NCBI GenBank assembly: GCA_022361535.1
Contig: JAKSAU010000488.1
Span: forward strand, 1-15,630
Direction of reading: 5' to 3'
Origin: Desulfobacterales bacterium
GTDB lineage: Bacteria > Desulfobacterota > Desulfobacteria > Desulfobacterales > Desulfobacteraceae
Length of the DNA: 15,630 nucleotides
The first letter of the stretch is position 1. Every line of letters starts with the position of its first letter. The notes beneath the pieces are model-generated. The model did no database searches, was not told the origin of the DNA, and worked only from the letters and a program-made list of their open reading frames with translations. Shown here in pieces: positions 1 to 7,211 of this stretch. Both the position numbers and the translations under genes were made by a program.

Positions 1-228
1 TGGCTGAAGGTTTTGTTGACAACACACGGAGAGGATATTTTTCGCATGAAAGGTGTTTTAAGCATCAAAGATCATAGCGAGCGTTTCATATTTCAAGGCG
101 TCCACATGTTATTTGAAGGAAAATTTGACCGGGTCTGGGAAGAAGAACGCCGGAACAATCTGGTCTTTATCGGCCGAAATCTTGACCGCGATTTTCTGAA
201 CAAGGGGTTCAAGGCATGTCTGGCCTGA
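1..228 (+). CDS. CobW/COG0523-family GTPase, C-terminal fragment
   Basis: The reading frame is open from the first base, so only the last 75 residues of a longer protein are in the window. They match the CobW C-terminal domain: a WLK-like start, DIFRMKGVL, RFIFQGVHMLFEG, then R-x-W, ER-x-N and LVFIGRNLD, ending with GF-x-ACLA. The N-terminal GTPase domain and the metal-binding CxCC motif would lie upstream. COG0523 proteins are cytoplasmic GTPases that act as metal chaperones, and many belong to zinc-starvation (Zur) regulons. Its place 124 bp upstream of a znuA gene on the same strand favours a zinc role, although cobalamin or nitrile-hydratase paralogues cannot be excluded from the C-terminus alone. 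An ATG or TTG inside the fragment is not taken as the start. Confidence 0.85.
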   Translation, partial: WLKVLLTTHGEDIFRMKGVLSIKDHSERFIFQGVHMLFEGKFDRVWEEERRNNLVFIGRNLDRDFLNKGFKACLA

Positions 229-300
229 CGGCCCGGACGTCGTCCCGAAGAGTGAATATTCGTCAGCACATGAACCCAGTCGCCAATGTAGTTGAATATT

Positions 301-341
301 TTGAAAGAGCAACGAAAATCATTTTTACATTAAATGCTAAA
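301..341 (+). promoter_or_regulatory. Possible promoter and operator of the first znu operon
   Basis: TTGAAA (301-306) and TTTACA (324-329) are 17 bp apart and could be a weak -35/-10 pair. An imperfect palindrome lies over the -10 and just ahead of the GGAGG ribosome-binding site: the core is CATT-A-AATG (328-336), with TTT (323-325) and AAA (339-341) outside. A metal regulator such as Zur could bind here, but I do not know this lineage's Zur consensus and AT-rich DNA produces such patterns by chance. Confidence 0.25.
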
Positions 342-352
342 CGGAGGTTATC

Positions 353-1720
353 ATGCTAAAGAAAATTACAATAACCCTGGGCGTTTTTTTTCTTTTTTGT
401 ATCTCCTACGCGATAGCTCAGAACACGCCGGAGAAACTCACTGTTGTGACTACTTTGTTCCCGACCTATGATTTTGCAAAACAGGTGGGGAAGGATAAAG
501 TGAACGTTACCCTTTTACTGCCGCCAGGTGTTGAGGCACATTCATTTGCACCGACGCCCAAAGACATCGTGACGATCAAAAAGGCAGACGTTTTTGTTTA
601 CACAGGGGAATTTATGGAGCCATGGGCCTCAGACATTCTCAGCGGGATTTACAATGATAATCTCCTTGTAGTTGATTCAAGTACCGGGATTGAACTTATG
701 GATGAAGCGGATCATGACGATCATCACACCGATGCTCATGGCGGCGGCCATGCGTTTGAATGGGCCGGTGCTTTCAGGCTTTCCCCCGGTGAATATGCGT
801 GGACATTTGCAAAAGTTGATGGGGATTACGCTGATCCGAAGATGAAGATGGTGATTCTTTCGAGTAATTTGGATGGTGTTGCGGCAATTGAGGATCGAGA
901 GGAAAAGGCCGAAGGGCTCATGGAATCACATGATGTCACTAAACAGGTTCACGGAGATACGCTTTCATCAAACGAAAGTAAGGCGTACCAATTAGTTTTT
1001 GATCCAGATCGGAATATAACTGAATACCGTATCATTATTGAAAAAGAAGGTGTTTATACGTTTTTTACCGAGCATATGCCTTTTGAATTTGAGACAAATG
1101 AGCATTTTTTTAAAGATACCGAAAGGCATGATATTGAACCCATCGCTCAAGAGCCTGACACAGGTCACCACCATCACCACCATGGCGGAAAAGATCCGCA
1201 CATCTGGGTAGATTTAGGGCATGCCCAAAAAATGGTTGATTCGATCACCCGTGCTTTTGTTGAAAGAGATCCGGACAACAAAGATTTTTATCAAAATAAT
1301 GCGTCAGCGTACAAAGCAAAACTAGCTGAGTTGGATACGCGTTTTCGTAAAATACTTTCAACGGCAAAACACAAGACAATAATTTACGGAGGGCATTTTG
1401 CATTCGGTTATTTGGCCAAGCGCTATGGATTGACCCATGAATCACCTTATGAGGGGTTTGCACCAAATGCAGAGCCGTCTCCAAAGGCCATTGCCCAGCT
1501 TATTTCAAATTTACGAGCCTCGGGGCAAAAGTACATTTATTATGAAGAACTTATAGATCCAAAAGTTGCCCGGATTATTGCTGAAGAAACCGGGGCTACT
1601 TTAGAGCTTTTGCATGGGGCGCATAATGTAAGCAAAAATGAGCTTAAAGCGGGAATAACATTTCTTGATATTATGAATGATAATCTGCAGAAATTAAAAG
1701 TAGGATTGGAGAGTCAGTGA
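353..1720 (+). CDS. znuA: Zinc ABC transporter periplasmic binding protein with an inserted domain
   Basis: This is a cluster A-I (ZnuA/AdcA) solute-binding protein that captures zinc, or possibly manganese, in the periplasm. GGAGG (343-347) precedes the ATG. Residues 1-22 form a signal peptide ending in an AIA cleavage motif. Likely metal ligands are H63 in GVEAHSFAP, H283 in DPHIW and H348 in GGHFAFGYLAKRYG; the C-terminus has the LLHGAHNVSK block seen in AdcA-like proteins. At 455 residues it is about 140 longer than a normal ZnuA. The excess is a domain at about residues 134-268, placed where the usual His-rich loop sits. It is bounded by a D/H-rich stretch (119-133) and by six consecutive His (272-277). 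The domain starts FEWAGAF-x-L-x-PGEYAWTF, includes YADPKMKM and HMPFEFE, and ends IEPIAQEP; it looks beta-rich and I cannot assign it. The stop overlaps the znuC start, so the genes are co-translated. Confidence 0.9.
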   Translation: MLKKITITLGVFFLFCISYAIAQNTPEKLTVVTTLFPTYDFAKQVGKDKVNVTLLLPPGVEAHSFAPTPKDIVTIKKADVFVYTGEFMEPWASDILSGIYNDNLLVVDSSTGIELMDEADHDDHHTDAHGGGHAFEWAGAFRLSPGEYAWTFAKVDGDYADPKMKMVILSSNLDGVAAIEDREEKAEGLMESHDVTKQVHGDTLSSNESKAYQLVFDPDRNITEYRIIIEKEGVYTFFTEHMPFEFETNEHFFKDTERHDIEPIAQEPDTGHHHHHHGGKDPHIWVDLGHAQKMVDSITRAFVERDPDNKDFYQNNASAYKAKLAELDTRFRKILSTAKHKTIIYGGHFAFGYLAKRYGLTHESPYEGFAPNAEPSPKAIAQLISNLRASGQKYIYYEELIDPKVARIIAEETGATLELLHGAHNVSKNELKAGITFLDIMNDNLQKLKVGLESQ

Positions 1721-2460
1721 GTATAATTGAAGCACAAGCTGTTAGTGTGCGTTATGGTAGTATTGAAGCGCTATCCCAGGTTTCTTTCACCATTACTGAG
1801 GGAGATTACGTGGGCATAGTAGGGCCTAACGGATCAGGAAAAACAACGCTTATTAAAGCGCTGTTAGGTCTTACTGCCTATGAAGGAGACATATTATTTC
1901 AGGGAAAGAAATTATCTGAATTTATACAAACAAAGCATATCGGATATCTTCCTCAAAAACTATCATTTCTTGATAAGAGATTTCCTGCAACAGTTCGGGA
2001 GATCGTCGTGTCAGGCGTCTATTGCTGCAAAAAATTTCCCAAATATCTTACAAAAGAGGATCATACAGCAGCGGAAAGCGCCATGGAACTATTAGGCATC
2101 GTCCCGCTTGCGGATCGCTTAATCGGAAAGCTATCCGGAGGCCAGCAGCAACGTGTCTTGTTAGCACGTGCATTGGTGCACAAACCGCAGCTTATCATTT
2201 TAGATGAACCAACTGTCGCTCTTGATCCACAGTCACGGGAAGCGTTCTATGCAACGCTGTCAGATTTACACAAAACGCATGGGGTTACGGTTCTCATTAT
2301 CTCCCATGAGATAGGATCTGTAAGCACATACGCCTCAAAGCTCTTATATCTTGATCAGCGCCTTATTTTTTACGGATCGTTTGAGGAATTTTATACATCA
2401 AAGGGTATGGCAGACAATTTTAAAGGAGAGCAACATTTTATACATCACAGGCAAAATTGA
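1717..2460 (+). CDS. znuC: Zinc ABC transporter ATP-binding protein
   Basis: This is the cytoplasmic ATPase that powers the ZnuB permease. The start is a GTG overlapping the znuA stop by 4 bp (GTGA), behind a GGAGA ribosome-binding site. The 247 residues are the normal length for ZnuC. Walker A GPNGSGKTT is at 36-44, the Q-loop Q near residue 80, the signature LSGGQQQR at 139-146, Walker B LIILDEP at 159-165 and the H-loop His at 197 (ISHE). All catalytic motifs are intact, so the protein should be active. The order binding protein, ATPase, permease with tight spacing is typical of zinc or manganese uptake operons; the substrate is inferred from the His-rich ZnuA rather than from this protein. 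Confidence 0.93.
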   Translation: MSIIEAQAVSVRYGSIEALSQVSFTITEGDYVGIVGPNGSGKTTLIKALLGLTAYEGDILFQGKKLSEFIQTKHIGYLPQKLSFLDKRFPATVREIVVSGVYCCKKFPKYLTKEDHTAAESAMELLGIVPLADRLIGKLSGGQQQRVLLARALVHKPQLIILDEPTVALDPQSREAFYATLSDLHKTHGVTVLIISHEIGSVSTYASKLLYLDQRLIFYGSFEEFYTSKGMADNFKGEQHFIHHRQN

Positions 2461-2475
2461 TCGAGAAAGTTCCAT

Positions 2476-3300
2476 ATGAGCGGTATAATTGGACAGATTA
2501 CTGAAGCCTTACAATTCGCTTTTATTCAACGGGCAGTGATTGCCGGTTGTTTCATGGCTTTGGGATGTTCGTTTCTGGGTGTTTTTTTAGTTCTGCGTAG
2601 GTTCTCCCTTATCGGTGACGGGCTTGCGCATGTCAGTTTCGCAACCGTTGCCATTGCGCTTTTGTTAGGCGCTCAACCAATGATCGTTTCTATACCACTG
2701 GTTACAGTGGCCTCTTTAGCGATTTTACAATTGAAAGAGAAAGCACACGTTTATGGCGATGCGGCTATTGGTCTTGTTTCATCATTTGGCATTGCCTTAG
2801 GCGTGATTATTGCGTCAACAGCCGGCGGATTTAATGTCGATCTTTTTAGTTATCTCTTTGGCAATATACTTTCAGTGAGTCGGATTGAGGTGTGGATAAC
2901 CGGAGGCATTTCAGTAATGGTCGTTTTGGTCACGATTCTTTTTTATCATGATTTGTTTGCGACTACTTTTGATGAAGAATATGCCCAGGTATCTAAGATA
3001 AAAGTTAAAGCTGTGAACAGGATTCTTATTGTTTTAACTTCTCTGATTGTCGTCTTGGGTATCAAAATTGTCGGTACAATGCTTGTCTCAAGCCTAATCA
3101 TTTTACCCGCAATTACGGCATTGCAGGTCACGAAGAGTTTTCGAACAACGATTGCCGTAGCAGGAATATACGCGACCGTTTCCGTAGTTGTCGGGATCTT
3201 TGCTTCGTATATTATGAATTACCCATCAGGTGCCACCATTGTAATGGTGAATTTTATTTTTTTTATTTCCACATTGATTGCTGGCAGGTTCAACGGGTAA
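2476..3300 (+). CDS. znuB: Zinc ABC transporter permease (ABC-3 family)
   Basis: This is a 274-residue inner-membrane permease of the ABC-3 (ZnuB/MntB/TroC) family, with several long hydrophobic segments throughout. Family landmarks are FLGVFLVLRRFSLIGDGLAHVSF near residues 33-55, the DEEYAQVSKIKVKAVNRIL loop in the second half, and a GTMLVSSLIILPAITALQ segment that likely contacts the ATPase. It starts 15 bp after znuC behind only a weak GAGAAAG ribosome-binding site, so translation may depend partly on coupling. It completes the first znuACB operon; no convincing intrinsic terminator follows in the next 180 bp. Confidence 0.92.
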   Translation: MSGIIGQITEALQFAFIQRAVIAGCFMALGCSFLGVFLVLRRFSLIGDGLAHVSFATVAIALLLGAQPMIVSIPLVTVASLAILQLKEKAHVYGDAAIGLVSSFGIALGVIIASTAGGFNVDLFSYLFGNILSVSRIEVWITGGISVMVVLVTILFYHDLFATTFDEEYAQVSKIKVKAVNRILIVLTSLIVVLGIKIVGTMLVSSLIILPAITALQVTKSFRTTIAVAGIYATVSVVVGIFASYIMNYPSGATIVMVNFIFFISTLIAGRFNG

Positions 3301-3478
3301 TTAAGGATTGACGATTTATGATCGAAGTATATTTGTTCACTCTGAAACTGCATCCCGTATCCTGCCACCACTGCGTTTTACCCTGCCTGATATTTTCAAT
3401 CCCTTGCGCGGTCCTGGCCGGGCAGTATCTTTGTTTTCCCAGGATTTAAGACTTTGAAATTAAACACAAAAAAACTTC

Positions 3479-3508
3479 TTGCCTTTTTAAATAGACTCGT
3501 TATATAAA
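3479..3508 (+). promoter_or_regulatory. Putative sigma-70 promoter of the tetR-type gene
   Basis: TTGCCT (3479-3484) and TATAAA (3503-3508) are separated by 18 bp in AT-rich DNA, 33 bp ahead of the regulator's ATG. The -10 lies inside a perfect palindrome, which fits autorepression. AAGGA (3530-3534) serves as ribosome-binding site. Confidence 0.5.
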
Positions 3509-3518
3509 GTCTTTATAT
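3502..3518. promoter_or_regulatory. 17-bp perfect palindrome, candidate TetR operator
   Basis: The sequence ATATAAAG-T-CTTTATAT is a perfect 8+1+8 inverted repeat. It covers the -10 region of the tetR-type gene that starts 23 bp downstream. TetR-family dimers usually bind palindromes of this size in their own promoters, so autoregulation is the natural reading. The AT-only outer parts make some chance palindromicity possible. Confidence 0.55.
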
Positions 3519-3540
3519 TATAAATCGCTAAGGAAAATAC

Positions 3541-4197
3541 ATGCCAAGAAAAGTACAATTCACTGCGGAAGAGATCGTTGACGCGGCTTGGGAACTGGTC
3601 CGGGAAAAGGGCTGGGAAGGGCTTTCCGTAACAGCTGTTGCCAAAAAGATCGGCAGTTCCACCATGCCGGTCTATTCTTACTTTGAGAACCTGGACAGCC
3701 TCAAGGATGCCGTCACTAAGAAGGGATGGGAAATCCTCATGGCTTACGAGAAAAAAAACTATACCGGCGATGTCTGGGTGGATCAGTCCATGGGGTATAT
3801 CCGGTTTGCAATGGAGCACACGCATCTGTTCTACGCCATGTTTGACGGTAGGAACGTGGAGCTTCAAAGCAAAATGCTCTGGAAACACTGGCAGAGCCTG
3901 GTGGAATCCCTTGAGGATTACCAAGACTTAAAAGACCTTGAAGCGGAACAACGGTTTCTGATTCGGTATTCCAGGGCCATGATGACCCACGGCGTGGCCA
4001 CGGCTGTGCTGGACAAACGGGGGAAATTTTTACAGGCCGAGGGCATGATCGAAAACCTGATAACAGCTGCCAGCAAGGCCATCCTGGAAGGCTTTAAAAA
4101 GACCTACACTTTAGAAGACAGCAACATCGCGTTTCTGGATAAAGAGATCAATTCATTCTTTGAACAGGTGAAAAAACTGCAACAGGAAAATAAATAA
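3541..4197 (+). CDS. TetR/AcrR-family transcriptional regulator
   Basis: The 218-residue protein has a TetR-type N-terminal DNA-binding domain: FTAEEIVDAAWELVREKGWEGLSV (about 7-30), then the helix-turn-helix TAVAKKIGSSTMPVYSYFENLDSL (about 31-54). The C-terminal part (about 70-218) is an all-helical ligand and dimerisation domain with no assignable ligand. TetR proteins are mostly repressors released by a small molecule. This gene lies 96 bp upstream of, and in the same direction as, a transporter/biosynthesis operon, and has palindromes both before it and right after its stop, so it probably controls itself and that operon. The ligand could be the operon's small-molecule product or a metal complex of it; that is inference. 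Confidence 0.88.
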   Translation: MPRKVQFTAEEIVDAAWELVREKGWEGLSVTAVAKKIGSSTMPVYSYFENLDSLKDAVTKKGWEILMAYEKKNYTGDVWVDQSMGYIRFAMEHTHLFYAMFDGRNVELQSKMLWKHWQSLVESLEDYQDLKDLEAEQRFLIRYSRAMMTHGVATAVLDKRGKFLQAEGMIENLITAASKAILEGFKKTYTLEDSNIAFLDKEINSFFEQVKKLQQENK

Positions 4198-4199
4198 CC

Positions 4200-4216
4200 G
4201 TATGGTTGAACCATAC
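4200..4216. promoter_or_regulatory. Second 17-bp perfect palindrome, operator or short terminator
   Basis: GTATGGTT-G-AACCATAC is a perfect 8+1+8 inverted repeat three bases after the tetR stop and immediately before a candidate promoter for the operon. It has the same geometry as the palindrome at 3502-3518 and shares the outer TAT...ATA, with purines in equivalent places (RTATRR...YYATAY). It could be a second TetR operator. Because four T follow, it could instead be a weak terminator hairpin for tetR; the two roles are not exclusive. Confidence 0.45.
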
Positions 4217-4218
4217 TT

Positions 4219-4246
4219 TTGATTGTCAGCGCGCAGGCTTTTTAAT
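4219..4246 (+). promoter_or_regulatory. Putative promoter of the six-gene operon
   Basis: TTGATT (4219-4224) and TTTAAT (4241-4246) are 16 bp apart, directly downstream of the 17-bp palindrome. The first operon gene starts 48 bp further on behind a strong AAAGGAGGAG ribosome-binding site (4277-4286). Confidence 0.4.
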
Positions 4247-4293
4247 CAGTGCAATAGGGTGGTATCCAAGCCGCTCAAAGGAGGAGTACGCGC

Positions 4294-5862
4294 ATGAAAA
4301 CGATCAGATCCATCATTTGTCATTTGTCTCTTTACCATTTTCTGTATATTTTCATATCCTTATCCCTCGGCATGAGTATCGCTTTCACCCATCCGGCCAC
4401 GGCAGCAGGCCCCCAATACGGGGGCCGGATCACCTTGGCCGGAGAAACCGAAGGATTGGGCTTTGACGCCATAAAGACAAGATCACTTATGGGCAGCGCA
4501 CGGGCCATGTCCCGCCTGGTAATGGAACGGCTGTTTGACAAGGGGGAAAACGGAGAGCTGCTGCCGGTTCTGGGTCTGTCTGCAGACCAGTCCGAGGATG
4601 GAAAAACATGGACCATCACCCTGCGCCAGGGGGTCAAATTCCACGACGGCACCCCGTTTAACGCCGATGCAGTGGTCTCTCACTGGAATAGACTCTTAAA
4701 TCCCAAAAACCGGTTTCGTGGACTGCTGCTGATCAGGCCAGTTGAATCCGTTGAAAAAACAGGGGAGTTTGAGGTGACATTCCGTCTCAAGCACCCTTGG
4801 GCACCCTTTACCTCTTTTATCACCAACCCCACCGGGTTTTCATCCCTGATCCCTTCTCCAACAGCCGTTGACAACGATATTCAGAACCTCTCCCCTGTGG
4901 GTACCGGTCCCTTTATTTTTAAAGAATGGAAACGGGGAAGCCATATGCGGGTGGTAAAAAACCTTGAATATTGGCAACAGGGCAAACCCTATCTGGACGA
5001 AATCGTTTACAAACCCATACTGGATCACGGTGCCCGTTATGCAGCCCTTGCCTCGGGCCAGGCTGACATCATGATTACGGACAGGCCTGCTCATGTCAAA
5101 AAACTGGGAAACAACCCGGAATTCAGCAAGCACCTGATGGTTTTCCGAGGTGCCGGGATCTTTGTGCTGAACACAAGAAAGCCGCCCTTGGACGATGTCC
5201 GGGTCCGCAGGGCTTTGGCACTGGCCTGGGATCAGGAAAAATACCTGGCCATGAGCTTTAAAAACATTATGCCTTTTACCCAGCACTGGTTCGGGGATGC
5301 CATCGGCTGTGAGGATGTGGGATATCCTTCCAATGATATTCAAAAGGCCTCCCAGCTCATTTCAGCCTACGGGAAACCTGTGGAACTGGAATATGTTCAC
5401 ACGGCAACCAACAGGGGAAAGGAGGCAGGAATCATTGTCCAGCAATTGATGAAACAGATCAATGTGAAGATCAATCCAGTGCCTTCGGATTTTCCCGGCA
5501 TTGTCAAGCGTCTGGTAAGCAAGCAGTATGATATGTCTTCATGGCTTATCCCGGGCAATGCAGATATGGGGCCCATCACCACAGCCATTCTCCACTCCAA
5601 AAGCCCCTGGAACATGTCCGGATACAATGACCCCCAAATGGACAAACTGCTCATGGAATTGAAAATGGCCGTTGACCCGAAGCAAAGGGAAGCGCTCATG
5701 TGCCGCATTGCCCGTAAAGCCAATACCGACGTTCCCTTTATCTTCATCTTCGGACGAACCTATCACCTGTTCTACAAAAACCATATTAAAAATCTTAACC
5801 TGCCCAAGCACGGGGAAGACGGACTCAAACTCCAGAATGCCTGGCTGGACCAGTCCCTGTAA
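4294..5862 (+). CDS. ABC transporter substrate-binding protein, family 5 (DppA/NikA/CntA-like)
   Basis: This 522-residue periplasmic protein belongs to SBP_bac_5, whose members bind peptides, nickel complexes or metallophore-metal complexes. The signal peptide has a long hydrophobic core at residues 15-31 and a likely cleavage after ATA (35-37); there is no lipobox Cys, so it should be soluble rather than a lipoprotein. Family landmarks are YGGRITLAG at the mature N-terminus, LVMERLF, the WTITLRQGVKFHDGTPFNADAVV block near 105-130, GTGPF, and VRRALALAWD. It is led by a strong ribosome-binding site and is followed 11 bp later by the SAM-binding enzyme. The ligand cannot be read from sequence. 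With an exporter and a biosynthetic-looking enzyme in the same operon, an organic metal chelate is a better guess than peptides, but dipeptide or nickel uptake is the alternative. Confidence 0.88.
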   Translation: MKTIRSIICHLSLYHFLYIFISLSLGMSIAFTHPATAAGPQYGGRITLAGETEGLGFDAIKTRSLMGSARAMSRLVMERLFDKGENGELLPVLGLSADQSEDGKTWTITLRQGVKFHDGTPFNADAVVSHWNRLLNPKNRFRGLLLIRPVESVEKTGEFEVTFRLKHPWAPFTSFITNPTGFSSLIPSPTAVDNDIQNLSPVGTGPFIFKEWKRGSHMRVVKNLEYWQQGKPYLDEIVYKPILDHGARYAALASGQADIMITDRPAHVKKLGNNPEFSKHLMVFRGAGIFVLNTRKPPLDDVRVRRALALAWDQEKYLAMSFKNIMPFTQHWFGDAIGCEDVGYPSNDIQKASQLISAYGKPVELEYVHTATNRGKEAGIIVQQLMKQINVKINPVPSDFPGIVKRLVSKQYDMSSWLIPGNADMGPITTAILHSKSPWNMSGYNDPQMDKLLMELKMAVDPKQREALMCRIARKANTDVPFIFIFGRTYHLFYKNHIKNLNLPKHGEDGLKLQNAWLDQSL

Positions 5863-5873
5863 AGGAGGTGCCC

Positions 5874-7211
5874 ATGCAGACCTGTGAAAAAGGCTCGTTT
5901 AACGCACTGGTCAAGACTCATCTGGGGCAGGCATTGCCAAAGGAACTGGGAGAAGCCATCAGCATGGCAGAAGAGCCTGATGAGTCAAGGCAGTTTATAT
6001 ATCGTTTTTTTCCCCTTATGAAGGAAGCCCGATATCCGGCCACAGATATTACCCCCATTTTCATCCGGTGGCTCTCCTCCATCAAAAACATGCTGCCCCG
6101 GGCCTGGGGCGGCTGCATACCGCCCATTACCCTGCCCCGCCGCCACCATAAACTGGATCTTTACATCAAAGGGATGAATCGGTTTGATGAAAAAAACAGG
6201 CCGACCTTTCTGGATCTGGGGTGCGGGTTTCCCCCTGTGACCACGGGTGACACCGCAAAACAGCTGCCCCTCTGGCAGGTGAAGGGGGTGGACCGCTCCT
6301 TTCCCTTCTATATCCTCTATACTCAGGAGGGATATTATGCCTGCTTTAATGAGGCAGGTGAATTCCAATACTTCCAGTCCTTTGGCCCGCCCGCCGGCAG
6401 AAGCCTGATCCAAGATCCTGAAAAAACAAGGCGATATTTTAATGAGTTGTTTTCCACCATGAACCCCAAGTCCGGTCCAAAGGGGTTTCCTGAAAACCGG
6501 ACCATTGAAAAAAACGGCTGCCGCCTGATCCGGGATCATGTGAAAGACTTTGAAACAGAGAACCTCTCCTTTATCCAGGCGGACATCTCAGATACAGGAC
6601 TGCCAGAGGCTGATGTAATCCGCTGTATGAACGTCCATGTCTATTTTCCGGAACCGGTCCGGCAGGAGATGACAGCCCGGTCAGGAAAACTGCTGAAAGA
6701 CAGCGGTATCATGATTACCGGTACCAACGGCCTTTCCATTCAGTCCCGGTACTGGGTCCATAAAAAGAACGGCCGGAACCTGGACTGCAGGGAATTTGCC
6801 TTTAGTCCGGACAACTTAAGCCCCTTTTGTTTTATGGCCTGGTTTACCCTCCACGACAAAGATCCGGAATCCCGGCTTTTATCCCGGCTCATGGGCGTCA
6901 TCCGGTCTGATCGTGCCTTTCAAAAGGAATTTTACAGGACCCTTGACCAGTATCTGGAGGACCACGAGGTCTGCAGGCGGCGGTCTGACGGATTTCTGCA
7001 GATGATGTCAGAAGAGATGCCCCAGGCTGAATATATAAGAAAAAATGCCGTTATATGGCAGCAAATGGACAGGGACGGATTTATTGACCAGGCTGTGACC
7101 GTGCTTGAGAACAGTGGATACCAGGCCTGGAAAAATCATGTGGGCGATATTGCTGTTCATCCCCTGTCCGGACCCGGAGCAGAGCCGCTATCCTCTGGAG
7201 CAGATTCATGA
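5874..7211 (+). CDS. SAM-binding enzyme of class I methyltransferase fold, function unknown
   Basis: This 445-residue cytoplasmic protein has the signs of a Rossmann-type SAM-binding core: motif I FLDLGCGFPPVTT (112-124), an acidic residue ending strand 2 (D140 in KGVDRS), FIQADISD (233-240) and ADVIRCMNVHVYF (246-258) before a helix, then a strand GIMITGTN (278-285). About 85 residues are inserted between strand 2 and the third motif, and there are N- and C-terminal extensions of about 110 and 130 residues, mostly helical. The PP-x-TT following the glycine loop faintly recalls the GSGPLPLTS loop of nicotianamine synthases, enzymes that transfer aminobutyrate from SAM, but this is not evidence of homology. 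ATG 5874 is preferred because AAAGGAGG (5861-5868) sits 5 bp before it; an in-frame GTG at 5868 overlaps that site. The stop overlaps the MFS start by 4 bp. A biosynthetic role is inferred. Confidence 0.65.
   Translation: MQTCEKGSFNALVKTHLGQALPKELGEAISMAEEPDESRQFIYRFFPLMKEARYPATDITPIFIRWLSSIKNMLPRAWGGCIPPITLPRRHHKLDLYIKGMNRFDEKNRPTFLDLGCGFPPVTTGDTAKQLPLWQVKGVDRSFPFYILYTQEGYYACFNEAGEFQYFQSFGPPAGRSLIQDPEKTRRYFNELFSTMNPKSGPKGFPENRTIEKNGCRLIRDHVKDFETENLSFIQADISDTGLPEADVIRCMNVHVYFPEPVRQEMTARSGKLLKDSGIMITGTNGLSIQSRYWVHKKNGRNLDCREFAFSPDNLSPFCFMAWFTLHDKDPESRLLSRLMGVIRSDRAFQKEFYRTLDQYLEDHEVCRRRSDGFLQMMSEEMPQAEYIRKNAVIWQQMDRDGFIDQAVTVLENSGYQAWKNHVGDIAVHPLSGPGAEPLSSGADS

Noticed and set aside
3318..3449. 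43-codon open frame with HPVSCHHC in the gap after znuB
   Set aside because: No ribosome-binding site, odd composition and no recognisable family; the opposite strand has equally plausible short frames, so coding is unsupported. The gap may hold decayed sequence.
3301..3478. Terminator or riboswitch after znuB
   Set aside because: Only short CTGCC/GGCAG and GG-CC pairings are seen, with no T-run and no known riboswitch landmarks.
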